A stretch of DNA of 64,000 nucleotides from Immersiella caudata (GCA_030512335.1 JAULSU010000006.1:4154001-4218000); one strand, 5' to 3'. Counted from the first letter of the stretch, positions 43,559 through 54,435 are shown. Program-made: numbers and translations. Notes: generated from the sequence alone by a model not told the origin.

Positions 43559-44096
43559 GGGTCGGTAGGCTGAGCGTTGTTGGGTTTCGTCGCGTAGTCT
43601 TTGTCTTGAAGCCATGACGATTGAATATTGCATTTGAGCGTACGTAGGGACCTAGAATCATAGATTGTCTTCATTTCTCACTTGCAGGACTAGGACGTGA
43701 TCCTTCTTCTCGGCCCTGACCCTCCATTGGCGGCCACGACGCGACGCCATGAGGCCCACGACAGTGAGCTAACCACGGCTTGTTTGTCAGTCTTGCCTCG
43801 AATCCTGCGTTCGGCTTCTGTGGCTTGCCAGCCGGACCAACAGGAGTCAATGCCGCAACGTCGGCCCGCGTAGACGGCGAGTAAGAAGGCAAACGTACAT
43901 TGGCAAAGCGGGGGGATGCATTCTCGGAATGCGCCTGATCTAATCCGTATTGTTTGCTCTCATATCCCAACCCCGTCTGGAGTTGCTTTCTGCTCGAGGG
44001 GGACCCGGCGCCTAGCTTAAATACCGTCACCCACCTGCCCTAAACCTTGCTAATCCCAGTGCTCCACAGAATCACATCCCTGTACACCCGCCCACC
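43559..44096. other. Intergenic, no gene seen
   Basis: The 3' flank of the P450 and the 5' flank of the zinc-ribbon protein. Nothing recognisable. Confidence 0.5.
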
Positions 44097-44330
44097 ATGT
44101 CCGACGAGAACAACAACACCCAAGGGCTCCAGCTCGACGTGAGCAAAACGTTCCCGCCGTATGGAAACCTCCAGCAGTATCGCCTTGCGAAGATTACCAC
44201 CTTCACCTGTGATCGCTGCACGAAGCAGAAGACCTCCAAGCTTGTTGTCACGAAGGATGGGGACTGGGATACTTTGTTGTGTAATGGATGTTATGGGTGG
44301 CTGAGGTCGGATAAGGAGAAAGGGAAGTGA
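44097..44330 (+). CDS. Small zinc-ribbon protein
   Basis: A 77-residue single-exon protein. Two Cys-x2-Cys knuckles, Cys38/Cys41 (CDRC) and Cys62/Cys65 (CNGC), are 20 residues apart, separated by a Lys-rich strand and a WDTLLC turn. This is a zinc-ribbon layout. There is no signal peptide; the remainder is polar with a Lys-rich C-terminus. Proteins of this size and layout occur widely in ascomycetes without assigned function; it may bind RNA or protein partners. The start is preceded by a good Kozak context (cccaccatg). Confidence 0.65.
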   Translation: MSDENNNTQGLQLDVSKTFPPYGNLQQYRLAKITTFTCDRCTKQKTSKLVVTKDGDWDTLLCNGCYGWLRSDKEKGK

Positions 44331-44809
44331 GTTGGGCACCCTGGGTACCGAGGGTACCTGAGGATAATGGTGGACTTGGAAGTCGAGACAACATGGGCGG
44401 GAAATGTTTTGCGAGTAGAGGGGTCTCGGTGGCTGAGCTTGCGAGTGTGCTCCTTCCTCTTCAACCTGGTGGGACCCAAAGCTGTGTAAGGTGCGGAAGG
44501 AGCGGTGGCCTGGATGATGGAATTGGCTCCACCTTTGGCATGGCATTTCAGGTGGCCAGTCTGGCCGTAGAAACTTCAATCAAAAAGCATCTTTTCCATC
44601 AGTCTTTCTGTGGCTACACGGCCGCCACATTCTGCAATTCCACAAATATGCACGAGCGACACCTTGTAATTCGCCCAATAGAAGCAGGGCCATTGAAGCG
44701 GGGTTAGGCAGCCATTTCAAATTCCGATCCACGACGGATAGGGGCGAGTCATTTCTTCAACATGGAAAGCTAAGCGGTTTCGCTGCCGAGCTGGTCTTGG
44801 GTCTTGTAA
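44331..44809. other. Intergenic, no gene seen
   Basis: Convergent 3' flanks of the zinc-ribbon gene and the small spliced gene. Nothing recognisable. Confidence 0.5.
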
Positions 44810-45135
44810 TTAGCTAAATGTCACATGGGCTCCGCGGGGATCTTTTTGGCGTCGTCTGTTGATGGTGGTGGTGTCGTGAACCTCGCTTCTGTTCATAGTT
44901 TGTTAGCCCGGATATTCATGGGGGCGGACTTGGAGGGGGAATACTTGACGTACCGGACAAATATCGCCTTAGGATAGAGCTGCTTGTCTCTTGCGGTCTG
45001 ATAGGCCAGCGCGATGAGTTGACGCATTCGTTCCTCCGTCGCAGGGACGTTGGCCTTGTGGAAATAGTATCTGACGATATTGATGGTAGACATGCTAGGC
45101 GTATTGGCTCTGAGCAGGTTGGTTTTCAATGACAA
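44810..45135 (-). CDS. Possible small spliced protein, unknown
   Basis: Exon 1 is 45135-44954 and exon 2 is 44888-44810, with a 65-nt intron (44889-44953; GTACGT, branch GGCTAAC, GAACAG). The product is 86 residues, or 72 from the second ATG at 45093. The first exon has helix-like content (ATEERMRQLIALAYQTARDKQL) and the second is short and basic (NRRRQKDPRG). The good splice sites are the main support. The family is unknown, and a chance frame is not excluded. Confidence 0.4.
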
Positions 45136-45785
45136 TCTGTGATTTTTTTGCGGTCAAGCTTCTTGTCCGAGTCCTTCTGATATACTCAGTGGGAAACTTC
45201 AAGGACCTTTAAGTGTCTAGAGGCTGGACACCTTTACCTCCAGAGGACCCTCCTTTGGTGGCATCGGAGGTGTCTCACACCATGGCGGCTTGTTTGGGTC
45301 GTTTCTCCTCTCATCATGGAGTCCGCGGCTATTCGTCACTCCTGGGTCAACATGGGGGGACGTGGCTGGCTTGTTACCCGCTAACGTGCGTGTTGATTTC
45401 TGCCTCCCGGCCAGGCCCCATGTCTTCTCGCATTGTCTAGCAAACTGATGGCTGAGGCCCAGTTGCTGGAAGTATTTGCGGTGTCCCCTAACAATATCGG
45501 CGGGTGGCGGGCATCTAACAAGAGTCACCGTTTTGTTTTGTTTTTTTGCAAAGGGGAGAAGGAGCCGCTGCAAGATGTTTCGCGCCATTGGGTGCACTGT
45601 GTCCAGCCAAACAGGGCGTGCACAGACCAGGGAAAATGGCGGGGCAAAAATTCTTTGCAACATGCTCGTCGCGGTTGCCAGCGACACTCGCGCTTGCGCC
45701 TTGAGGATGACAATCACATCGCCACGTTCCTACTTCTCTGCATTCAATTCGGCAGTGCGCCGTCTTTTCCTGTAACTTTTCATAG
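45136..45785. other. Intergenic, no gene seen
   Basis: It lies between the small spliced gene and the decayed kinase. No convincing frame. Confidence 0.5.
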
Positions 45786-47021
45786 TTGCCGACGAGTTAC
45801 TGGATCCTACGAACCGCATCCCGCCGCGTGTCCTGGCGACGTCCGCGTTACCTTCAAGCTTCTCTGTTCTCGAAGCAACTCTCTCACGCCTTCTCCAATG
45901 GGGCCTCCTCAGCCATACCACCTCCAGCTTTCGAATACCAATACGTCGAAGGCGTTGAAGTCTTAGAGGACTACCGACCCGGCGGTTACCATCCAGTCCA
46001 AATCGACGATCGGCTTCACTCGCGATACCGCATCATCCACAAGCTTGGTCATGGCACGTACTCTACCGCCTGGCTTGCTCTTGACGAGCAGACGTCGGAA
46101 TATGTCGCCGTCAAAGTGGGCACTGCAGATGCAGACAAGCGCGAGGCCGATATACTCTCCCAAATATCTCCAGGGATCACTGCTACGGGCTCAGAAGCAG
46201 CATCCACGCTTCCTCTAGCCCTTGATCGCTTTTTTATCGACGGCCCGAACGGCACTCACCCTTGCTTAGCGATAGTTCCAGCAAGGTGCAGCCTCCGGGA
46301 TGCAAAAGAGGCATCCGACTGGAGGTTATTCCAGCTGAACGTTGCTCGGTCTCTGGCGGCTCAGCTTGTCATGGCCGTTTTCCATGTCCATTCGCAGGGC
46401 TTTGCCCATGGCGACCTTCACCTCGGCATAACCGGCGACGAACTCACTCTAGGCGAAGCAAAATTCTTGTTAATAGACTTTGGCGTGGCGTTTCGCCCTT
46501 CAGACGAGTCCCGCTTCCAGTCCTACACACCTCTCGTGCTGCGACCGCCCGAGGCCTTCTTCGAGCCAACCACACCGCTTTCGTTCACGTCGGACATATG
46601 GAGCCTCAGCTGCGCCATCTTCGAGCTTCTTGGCCACAGGCCTCTCGTGGATGGCATCATCGCGCCACAGGACGACATCACAGCGCAGCAGGTTCACCTA
46701 CAAGGCCCTCTGCCGTCCGAGCGGTAGGAAAAGTGGGTGCTACGGGCCAAATGGTTTGACGCGACGGGCAAGCCGCTCAGCAATGAGCGGGACATATGGT
46801 CATGGGATCGGCGATTTGACGAATGGGTTAACGGGCTTAGGCCGTCTTGGGGTGCCGAAGTGGTCAAGGGCGACGAGAAGGCCGCGTTGTTGGAGCTGTT
46901 GCGCTGGATGCTCGCATGGAGACCATGCGAGCGGCCGAGTGTTGATGAAGTGCTAAAAAGCGCTTGGATGAAGCAATGGGCCTTGCCGGCGTATAAAGAG
47001 GGTCGAAAGACTTGGAAATGA
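45786..47021 (+). pseudogene. Decayed SRPK-like protein kinase
   Basis: One frame (frame of 45786) carries a kinase: GHGTYSTAWLA (glycine loop), VAVKVGTAD (the ATP-binding Lys), HGDLHLG (catalytic loop), LLIDFGVAF (DFG), PPEAFF, DIWSLSCAIFELL, and C-terminal WVNGLRPSWG...LLRWMLAWRPCERPSVDEVL. These match fungal SR-protein-kinase-like enzymes. Three defects: no ATG precedes the domain (a stop adjoins the first codon, and the expected start reads ATC); the catalytic loop runs from HGDLHLG straight to a DFG region, losing the conserved Asn and the usual insert; and a TAG at 46725-46727 splits the C-lobe where homologous kinases carry Trp. No intron removes the TAG. The flanking sequence stays in frame, so loss looks recent. 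Confidence 0.7.
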
Positions 47022-47380
47022 CATACCTGCACAGCTTCGTCGCGGAATACGTTGCTATGGGTAGCAGAAATAATATCAGGGGAAGGTGACGCGATGGGTG
47101 ACTTGGTTCTAATACTCCCTCCCCAGCATAAAGCCTATGGGCAAAATCCAAACCAGCGTGGGTTTCCCAACAGAAGATATTTGCATCAATCCACATCACC
47201 ATCATCTCATGAACCCATCCCATCATGAATCATAAACATGCACTGGCAACCAGTCCCCCTTTCTCCCCTCCCTAGGGTAGACTGGTAGGTATCAGAAGCG
47301 AATATCAACAATCAACACCACTTTCCAAAAAAAAAAAACACACACCCACTTCTCATCCCACGGGTAGTCACCCACCCAAA
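47022..47380. other. Convergent intergenic
   Basis: The 3' flank of the kinase relic and of the repeat-containing secreted protein. It contains a short A run (47328-47338). No gene seen. Confidence 0.5.
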
Positions 47381-48468
47381 TCAAGCCCAAAACCTCAACT
47401 TCCTCAACACCCTCGGCGACCTCCTCACCACCTTCTCCCCCGTCCAACTCCCATTCCTAAACGCCGGGTCATTCAACGACCTCTTGACCGGCGCCACCGG
47501 GGCTGGAGCCGCCTTTGCCGCAACAGCATTCATCTCGGCATGTCCCTGCGCCCTAGAAGCCACCGTAGAATTCATCGCCCTCTCCACCGAAGCCGATCTA
47601 GGTCTCACAGAATTCCAACTTCCTACACGTGCGGCGAGTGTGGTGCTATTAACCGCACGACGGTTGAGGTTGGGTGGGAAGATACCAGCTGGGATGTTTG
47701 CCGTGTCAGAAGAGTTGACTCCGCGGGCGTAGAGTGTGCCGTTGACACTGCGCGAGTACAGTGTGGTGTTGGTACTGCGTGCGTGGAGAGTAGAGTTGAA
47801 GGAACGTGCAGCGGCAGCCATGGCGCGCGAACGACGGGCTAATCCGACGGCGGGGACCGACGGGGTTGAGGCAAAAGGGATGTTGCACTTGGCCGCGATG
47901 GCACGGCCGGGGGCGGGTTCGGGGGCGAGAGGGATGGGGATGGTGGAGCGAGGTTTGAGAGAGGAGTGGTGGCAGGAGACGGGGGCTTCTTTGCAGCGGG
48001 GGAGACCTGGGCGGTGGTGTTAGTTGGCACGGAAGAAAAAGGGTGGAAGGGGGAGGAGGAGGAGGAGGAGGAAGAGGGACGCGCCTTGGATGGAGTAGGG
48101 TTGGCAGAAGTTTCGGCAGCCGGAGAGGGTTTCCTTGGTGGCGAGAACGTAGGTGCCGTCGTAGAGCTTGACCCAGGGTCTGGAGGGAAGGTTGTTAGTT
48201 TGGCTCAGGGGTATTCAAGGGTAAGGTTGAGAACCAAGGGAGATGCCATTCAGGGGGATGGAGAGAAAACTTACTCGTCGTCGGTGCTGCAGTAAGCACG
48301 GCAAGCGGCGTGGATGTTGTCGCCGCGGACGACAGTCTGGTGCACCGGGCACGCGTTTGACTCGCAGAGCCGCTTGGTCAGGGTTGGCGCCGCAACAGTG
48401 CAGTTGATGGCAGCCAGGGCCTTGCCAGAGACAATGGCCACAAGGGCCAGGGCCGAGGAGAGACGCAT
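47381..48468 (-). CDS. Secreted protein with N-glycosylated nonapeptide repeats
   Basis: Three exons: 48468-48275, 48179-48085 and 48006-47381, ~304 residues. Signal peptide MRLSSALALVAIVSGKALA. The first part has ~9 Cys (NCTVAAP, LCESNACPV, AACRAYCS, GCRNFCQPYS), then CKEAPVSCHH in exon 3. Next are four tandem nonapeptides of the pattern R-S-x-N-x-T-L-x-A (RSFNSTLHA, RSTNTTLYS, RSVNGTLYA, RGVNSSDTA), each carrying an N-glycosylation sequon, and two dibasic sites (ARR, NRR) that Kex2 might cut. Intron 1 (48180-48274) is canonical. Intron 2 must be 48007-48084 to link the frames, and its donor is GC (GCGCGT), with branch CTAAC and acceptor CCCAG; otherwise a frameshift must be invoked. Confidence 0.6.
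47699..47806 (-). repeat. 27-nt coding tandem repeat, four units
   Basis: Four adjacent 27-nt units in exon 3 encode the R-S-x-N-x-T-L-x-A nonapeptides; the fourth is most diverged. Confidence 0.8.
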
Positions 48469-50093
48469 CTTGGTCGTGTCGATCCTGTCGTACAGCAGGC
48501 AGCTACCCGGTAACTTGATTCTGCAGTGAGATGGGCGATCCGTGCCTGAGTTGGACCCTGCCAGCGATGACCGATGCCGTGTGCCCAGTTTACGACAGCC
48601 AGCCTGAGTTTCAGATAGCTTCCCTCATCCCGGTTTTTGATCCTCAGCTTCCCGTCCCCGGTATTTGTAGTTTCCCTCTGGTCCCCTTGACCGCTTGCCG
48701 GCTCACTGGCCGATTCTCATATTTTCTCCTTTTTTTCCCTTCATTGCTGATAACACAGAAATACCACCTTAGCAGAGCCGCGGGCAGTTATTAGACGCCC
48801 CCGCAATCTGCAGCTCGCACCAAGGTCATAGCTGCAGCGATAGTATTAACGCCGTCACGACCCGTGGGTTACACCATCGAGTAGGGGGCGGGTAAAGCCC
48901 GAGCCTAAATTGCCGAATGGCGGGATGTTCAGGAACCCACTGTCACCCAGTCTTGGTATTTCTTGGGTCCAGCGCCCGTCTAATTCTCCGAGATGCCAGG
49001 TGCCTACTTTTCCTCCACTCATAAAACCGCACGGAAGCCCGGCAAGATCGGCATCCCAGGCTCACGATAACCCCTGGACAGCCAAGGCTGGTAAAAACGT
49101 GGACGACAGGGCCTTGGCCTGCTCCCGTGGCCGGCACATCTTCTCCGCTCATATTCTGTTCTCTCCAGGCGTCCTTAACCACTCGATAAGGCCGGTCACG
49201 ACACGGGCGCTTGAAATGAGATCCGCCCATTCTGGCATTTTCTGCCAAGGGGCTTAAGGAGTGCCGGGCGATAAGGGTCTCCCCGCTGTGACCAAAGTCA
49301 TGACACTATATACACAATATTGCGGCGCTAACTCCAAGCCCCAGCAGCAGATTTCACTCGGAGCGGAAGATAACGGTGTTGGGTGCCCCCGATGAGTCCG
49401 TGCTGGGTGTTCCCATCTGAACTCGGCAGTTCGTCTCGCAATATGGCGAGACCAATTGGGTTTTGGCGTCATTGCCGTTGATGAGGGGATACAGGACTGA
49501 GGTGAGGACATTGCAGGACATTGCATCCTTTCGGGGTGACTCCTTTGGCCTGTCTCGGTCAACCGGCGGACCATGCCAGCCGGATCATCGAACGCCCGAG
49601 ATGGATGTGACAGACCTGTCACCTTTAAGTCAAGCTCACCGGATCTATTCGAGGCCGGGACTACCTGATAATCTGAAATCCCTCCAGTCAGGTAACAGAA
49701 ATTTCCCCGGACACATGACGCTAGGGACCTTCTGGAGCGCACTGTGGATGTTGTCCGACCAGTGCACTCCTTTCCGGGATACAAAAGTGAACCAAAAATC
49801 ACAAACAACCATTTTCATGACATGAAAAGAAAATATTCGACCGCGCCGTGGTCATCAAAACTTACAGCTGGAGGCTCCCACGATGCCGAAGTGTGCTACC
49901 ACACAACGTCGCAAGCGAGACCCAACAGCCGGCATTATGTAACCTTTCCCTCTCGCTTGCTACCAGCCCCTTCGATACGAGCCGGATACCCGGCCGATGG
50001 ATGCATCCATTTCATGCTGCCCCAAAACTGCTGTCGCAGTTGTCGCTACGCTATCAGCGATTCACCTCCACGCCACAGCAGCGAAGATCATCC
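48469..50093. other. Intergenic, 1.6 kb
   Basis: No gene supported. An RNA-like stretch at 49370-49460 was examined and rejected (see rejected list). Plus-strand frames at 49744-50535 are antisense to the 50094-50649 relic. Confidence 0.45.
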
Positions 50094-50649
50094 TCAGGGC
50101 GCCCAAGGAGATATCATTGTCTTGCTCTCTGTGTCCGCGACGGGGTTTGGAGGGGTCATACCTCCGTTTGAGGAGCGTACCGTTTTCAGTCCTATTGCTT
50201 GCGATAGCAGTATCTCTGCAGGTTCCGGGGTGTCATTCTTGCGTCTGAGTACGGAGCTGAGCCTCCCGGTCAACTTCTCCCACCTGGGGATGACCTTCTC
50301 GTTGGAGATGACCTTTGGCGTCCCCGAAGCGGTAGTTGAGGTGGAAGGAGAGTTGTCGAGCGGATGGAGCTGGGGTTGCAGTGCCGAGGCGCCTGCTCGG
50401 GGCCTCATTGACGCTACGGGCCCATCTGCAGCCTCCTTCAACAGATTTCGAACAGACTTGCGACGGGAAAGACGGATTCCCGTGACCACAAAGGCACCAG
50501 TGAGGGTTTCGGCGAGCAACCCTGTTGCGGTGTAGTACTCCGCTTGTTCTGCTGCGAAATCAAGGATTGAGCAGCCGGGCTTGGAGAGGATTTCGGTGAG
50601 GTAGATAGGTGTTGCTGAGCTTGGCGAGTGCCGTCTCGGGTAGGGCCAT
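50094..50649 (-). pseudogene. Hypothetical protein, apparent 4-nt frameshift
   Basis: A good start (MALPETALAKLSNTYL, ATG at 50649) and a downstream frame (LTEILSKPGCSILDFAAEQAEYYTATGLLAETLTGAF...) fit together if ~4 nt are removed at ~50602; the sequence there reads ACCT-ATCT-ACCT-CACC, consistent with a small duplication. Downstream the frame stays open to ISPWAP at 50094. The second half is Ser/Pro-rich with a basic helix (RRKSVRNLLKEA) and a Pro-rich tail. There is no signal peptide or recognisable domain. Either a frameshifted gene or one with an unplaced short exon. Confidence 0.45.
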
Positions 50650-51351
50650 CTTGCCTTGGTGGCAGCGATCGCATCAATGGCAGAGAATCTTCAAGGTGTT
50701 CTGGAAACTCGTCGCTATGCTTTTAATTTGCTGTCGAAGGTTGCGGTCGGAAGGGCTCACGATGACAATGACGACACCGCAACCATCAAACCGCTAAGAA
50801 AACATCAATCCTTGGGCTCAGAATGCACAAATCAATTCGATACACAGTTTCCACTCGATCAAAGATCAAAGATGTCGCCGAGTGTTGCTTTGCGTCGTGA
50901 AACAGGTGGTTGGTTGAGGGCAAACACGAAGGATCCACACGACGCGGCCCCTCCCCGCTTGTGGCTGGCACACGAACCTTCTTTCCTTCCTTCCTTCCTT
51001 CCTTCCTTCCTTTCTTCCTTCCTTTCTTTCTTCCTTCCTTCCTACAACAATACCTACGTTTTGTTGCCCCCGAATTGCCAGCCTCACAGGTTCTGAGGCC
51101 TCATTTCTCCCCATGACGATCGCCACCGGCGCGACAGGATTCCCGCCGCCTACCTCATTCGATTTTTCGACTCAAACCTCTTTGCGTTATTCGAAACTAC
51201 GTTATTCAACGGCACCGCGTTTCCAGAGGTCTGGCACTAGGTACCGGTATGGCGGCATCCAAATGAAGACTTTTGATCATGCAGCAATACACAAGGTACA
51301 TTCCCCCATGGTCGTCCTACCGACCCATGCACAACCACCTCGATGCAAGTC
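50650..51351. other. Intergenic with TTCC microsatellite
   Basis: Apart from the TTCC/CTTT microsatellite at 50979-51042, nothing is recognisable. It flanks the 3' end of the second GH6 gene. Confidence 0.5.
50979..51042. repeat. (TTCC)n / (CTTT)n microsatellite
   Basis: About 64 nt of pyrimidine tetranucleotide repeats with occasional CTTT variants. Confidence 0.95.
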
Positions 51352-52746
51352 TCATACACACTGCGAGTACCACTGACCCGAAGCCGTGCACGTACCCTGA
51401 GCACAGCAAGTCGGTCCCGACCAGCCCTGACCGCCACACTGGGCCCACATCGGCGCACAGTTGCCACTCCCCGGAGCCGGTTGCGTCGGACCGGGGTTCG
51501 CCGGGTTCGTAGGAGAAGAAGAGGGATTGCTTCCACCGTTCCCAGCCCGAATATCAGGATGCGCATTCTGCGTCAACATCTGCGCATACGCATCAAACCA
51601 AGAACCAGCAACCGGCGCACCCGACATGCCGCACTGGCCATCCGACTCGCCGCCAGGCTTCACCCAGACGATGGCATCTACATTGGGGTTGTTGGTGTTC
51701 GTTGTGAAGGGTTGGCCGAACCCGGCCGGCGAGATGTTGCACCACTCGCCCCATTCCCTGCGGGCGCCGTTTTGGGCGACGCGACCTTGGTCGATGATGA
51801 AGTTGGTGGGGAGGCCGCGCTCGCGCATGGCGTTGCCGAGGGAGTTCGCGTAGCGCGATTCGTCGGCGGAGGGACTGCCGGCCGTGTAGGAAGGCGGGTT
51901 GTTGGTTTGGTAGGGGTTGTAGTTGGAGACGTTGCTGGAGAAGCCGCGGATCTTGGCGTTGCTGCCGGCTTTCTGCATGATGGTTTGGACTTCGGCGGCG
52001 GCTGTACATTGTCAGTCAGTACTAGTACGTGGGTAGGTACCTGAGGTAGGTACCTAAGTAGGGTTGGAAGAGAACGTACTGGGTCCGAGGTTGGCCGACC
52101 AACCAAGCCAGCCGCCGTTAGCGACATCCAGGTAAAGATGAACATTACTGGCCTGCAGCTGCTGGATGGCGTAGGCAATGGCATCCTGCTGAGGTCCGTG
52201 GGCGTTGCGGCAGAAACTCGTCGTGCCGGTGACCATGTTGCCGAGGGCATCAGGCTCGATCACAACCGCAAACTGAAGATCAGACGCAGCCTTGACCTTT
52301 AGGGCAAACGGCTGGACATACTCGGTCCTGTACCGGCTGAGACCGTTCAGGGCGAAGCTCAACTCGCCAGACGAGTGACCGGCGCTGCAATCACGGTCTG
52401 GCAGGTTGTAGAGGACCAAGCCGACGATCTGTTGCTTGCCGGTCGACGACTGCACGGCGCGGGCTTCTCGAATGGCCTCGTCGATGTCGCGCAGGAGGAA
52501 GATGTTGGAGATCCAGACGAATGTGCCGACGCTTTGTTGCACGTACTGCACCTTTGCGGCGTTGGTTTGGTCCCCGCGTGATAGGAAGGCCTGTCGGGTC
52601 TGGTCGAGCGACTTGCTGTACTTGGGGTTGACAAACAAGCTGCGGCCGACAAAGGGATTGCCAGATTGGCGTCGCTCGAGCTCGACGAGGGGAGACGCTG
52701 CGCTTGTGGCGAGCAGGCCCGCGAGGATTCCGCAACCGATGCGCAT
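51352..52746 (-). CDS. GH6 glycoside hydrolase with C-terminal CBM1
   Basis: Exons 52746-52080 and 52001-51352 flank a 78-nt intron (GTACGT...GTACAG; the intron contains several TAGGTACCT-like repeats). The product is 438 residues. Order: signal peptide (MRIGCGILAGLLATSAAS), short pro-segment, GH6 domain, Ser/Pro/Asn-rich linker (NPSSSPTNPANPGP), CBM1 at the very C-terminus (WAQCGGQGWSGPTCCAQGTC...WYSQCV). Active-site signatures are intact: YNLPDRDC (Asp119) and VIEPDALGNM (Asp166). The catalytic domain is shorter than that of the 36685 gene and lacks some loops in the middle, so it may act as an endoglucanase or open-tunnel cellobiohydrolase (inference). A TATA-like CTATTTAAGA lies ~85 nt upstream of the start. 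Confidence 0.93.
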
Positions 52747-53547
52747 CTTGTCTGTCAGCCACTAGAACCCAAAGTGTGCGCTGAGTCTTGACACAGCTAA
52801 AAAAAAAAACAGGCAGTCAAAATAAGCATATCTTAAATAGAGACTACACTCATAACATGCAATATCCATGGCTCCATGTGAGGCTCCATGCGACTCAAGA
52901 TCACCGAGGTCTGCCCGGACTCCGCGCTCGGTACGTCTCCTGAGAAGCGCGCGAGTCGGAGGCAGCACCGACGCGGTCATCGGGGCCCGCTACCACGGTT
53001 CGTTCGCCGATATTCCGTGCGTGGCGCGGGTGAGGCTGGCGCACACTTTGCTAATCGAAGATTCGAAGATGGAGACGCGAACGGAGAGCGTGTTCCGAAT
53101 TTCCTGGTCAGGTGTAGACGTGCGGGTCGGATCCGGGGTGCATGGTGCCGAGCCATGAACAGTCGATCGCGTGCGCGTGTAAGCGGCGGCACCAGCGTAT
53201 TTGACCGACATAGCAACGTCTTGGAAACTTGGCCCATGTCGGAAAGCGCGGTTTGGGCCGCCTCTTGAACCGGGGAAATCCCACGAATTGAAGACCTCGT
53301 GTCGTCCATTTCGGGAAGGAGAATCGTCGAAGACGGATGCCCAAAGGGAAGAAGCAGGGGAATCTCAGGACGAATCGGCCATAGCTCGCCCAAGCTCACC
53401 CCCAGCTCAAGATTACAAGCGAAAAGGGAAATTGCATGTATCTAGGTTTATCTCAGATAACCAGGCTGTTACAACGGATTCCCGGTAGATCTCACCGTCC
53501 ATACAAGAAACTCATTAACCTTAACTTTACATTACCATTACATCTAT
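52747..53547. other. Intergenic, no gene seen
   Basis: The promoter side of the second GH6 gene and the 3' flank of the TMEM53-like gene. A short A-run (52799-52809) is present; no gene. Confidence 0.5.
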
Positions 53548-54435
53548 CTACCCCCCCTTAACAGCCGCATCCCAATTCTCCTTAATCTTCCCCCAATACC
53601 GCTCCGGCCACTCTCTCATATGCCCCACATGCGGCGTCCCCTCAAACAGCTCCGTATCCACATCATAACCCTTCGTCCTCGCCGCCGACGCGTGCTTCTC
53701 GATATCCTGCCAATGAATGATATCATCCTCCTTCGAATACAGATACACCCTCCTCGCCGCGAGACTACTCAGCTCCGGCTGATTCACCGCCTGCACGCTA
53801 TACTTCGCCGCTGACACCCTTCTAATCACCCACCCGATGACCTGCAGCGTGGATAAAAACGCAAACGCAATCAACCTCATCATCCAAAACGGCAGCGGGA
53901 CACCCGCCGCGCCGAGCGCCATCGCTCTCGACCACCGCCCGATATTCGGCCAGAAATCGGCACTCCCCGGCGTCGAATCCAGCACCATCAGCTTATACGG
54001 AAGCGGCTCCTTGTGCTGCGTCCTGTACGCATTCATGGTCGCTGCGAGGTTGATACCCCCCGTGTTGGACATGCAATGCATGAGCGTGTTTCCATCGAGT
54101 GCGATCCCTTTTTTCATGAGGGTGCCGAAGAGGACGTCCACGACGGGTTGCATGTTGGCGGTGCGGGCGTCGAGGGATTGTAGCAGGGCGCGGAGGATGG
54201 GGCTGAAGACGAGGACGATGCGGGAGGTGGGGAAGAGGGCGCGGTAGCCAGCGATGTATTTGAGGACGTGCTTGGGGAGGGCATCGCCCCAGCCGTAGAT
54301 GACGATGGTGGTTGGATTGGTTGGGTTGGTAGGGGTGGAGGGGGATAGGTGGGTTTGGACGTAGACTTGGTCGGTGATGCGGGTGAAGCCCTCGAGGGGG
54401 TCGATGCCGGAGCCGGGGGTGGAGGTTCCGGACAT
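53548..54435 (-). CDS. TMEM53/DUF829-family protein (PaxU-like)
   Basis: 295 residues from the ATG at 54435, chosen for its strong context (gccgccaccatg) and because upstream sequence is low-complexity Pro/Leu. An in-frame ATG at 54600 would add 55 residues. The family core is visible: TTIVIYGWGDALPKHVLKYIAGY near the start (the alpha/beta-hydrolase-like first strand and helix), HCMSNTGG, VLDSTPG and the C-terminal EGTPHVGHMREWPERYW. A hydrophobic helix (FWMMRLIAFAFLSTLQVIGWVI) suggests membrane association. DUF829 proteins include fungal PaxU, linked to indole-diterpene gene clusters, and animal TMEM53 at the nuclear envelope; biochemical activity is unproven. Confidence 0.85.
   Translation of the reverse strand: MSGTSTPGSGIDPLEGFTRITDQVYVQTHLSPSTPTNPTNPTTIVIYGWGDALPKHVLKYIAGYRALFPTSRIVLVFSPILRALLQSLDARTANMQPVVDVLFGTLMKKGIALDGNTLMHCMSNTGGINLAATMNAYRTQHKEPLPYKLMVLDSTPGSADFWPNIGRWSRAMALGAAGVPLPFWMMRLIAFAFLSTLQVIGWVIRRVSAAKYSVQAVNQPELSSLAARRVYLYSKEDDIIHWQDIEKHASAARTKGYDVDTELFEGTPHVGHMREWPERYWGKIKENWDAAVKGG

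Noticed and set aside
49370..49460. RNA-like stretch (ttcccatctgaactcgg and a gatgagtccg motif), suggesting 5S rRNA or a hammerhead ribozyme
   Set aside because: It does not align with fungal 5S over its length, and the hammerhead GAAA core and closing stems are absent.
49744..50535. 263-codon plus frame
   Set aside because: Its 3' half is antisense to the better-supported minus-strand relic at 50094-50649 and it has no domain.
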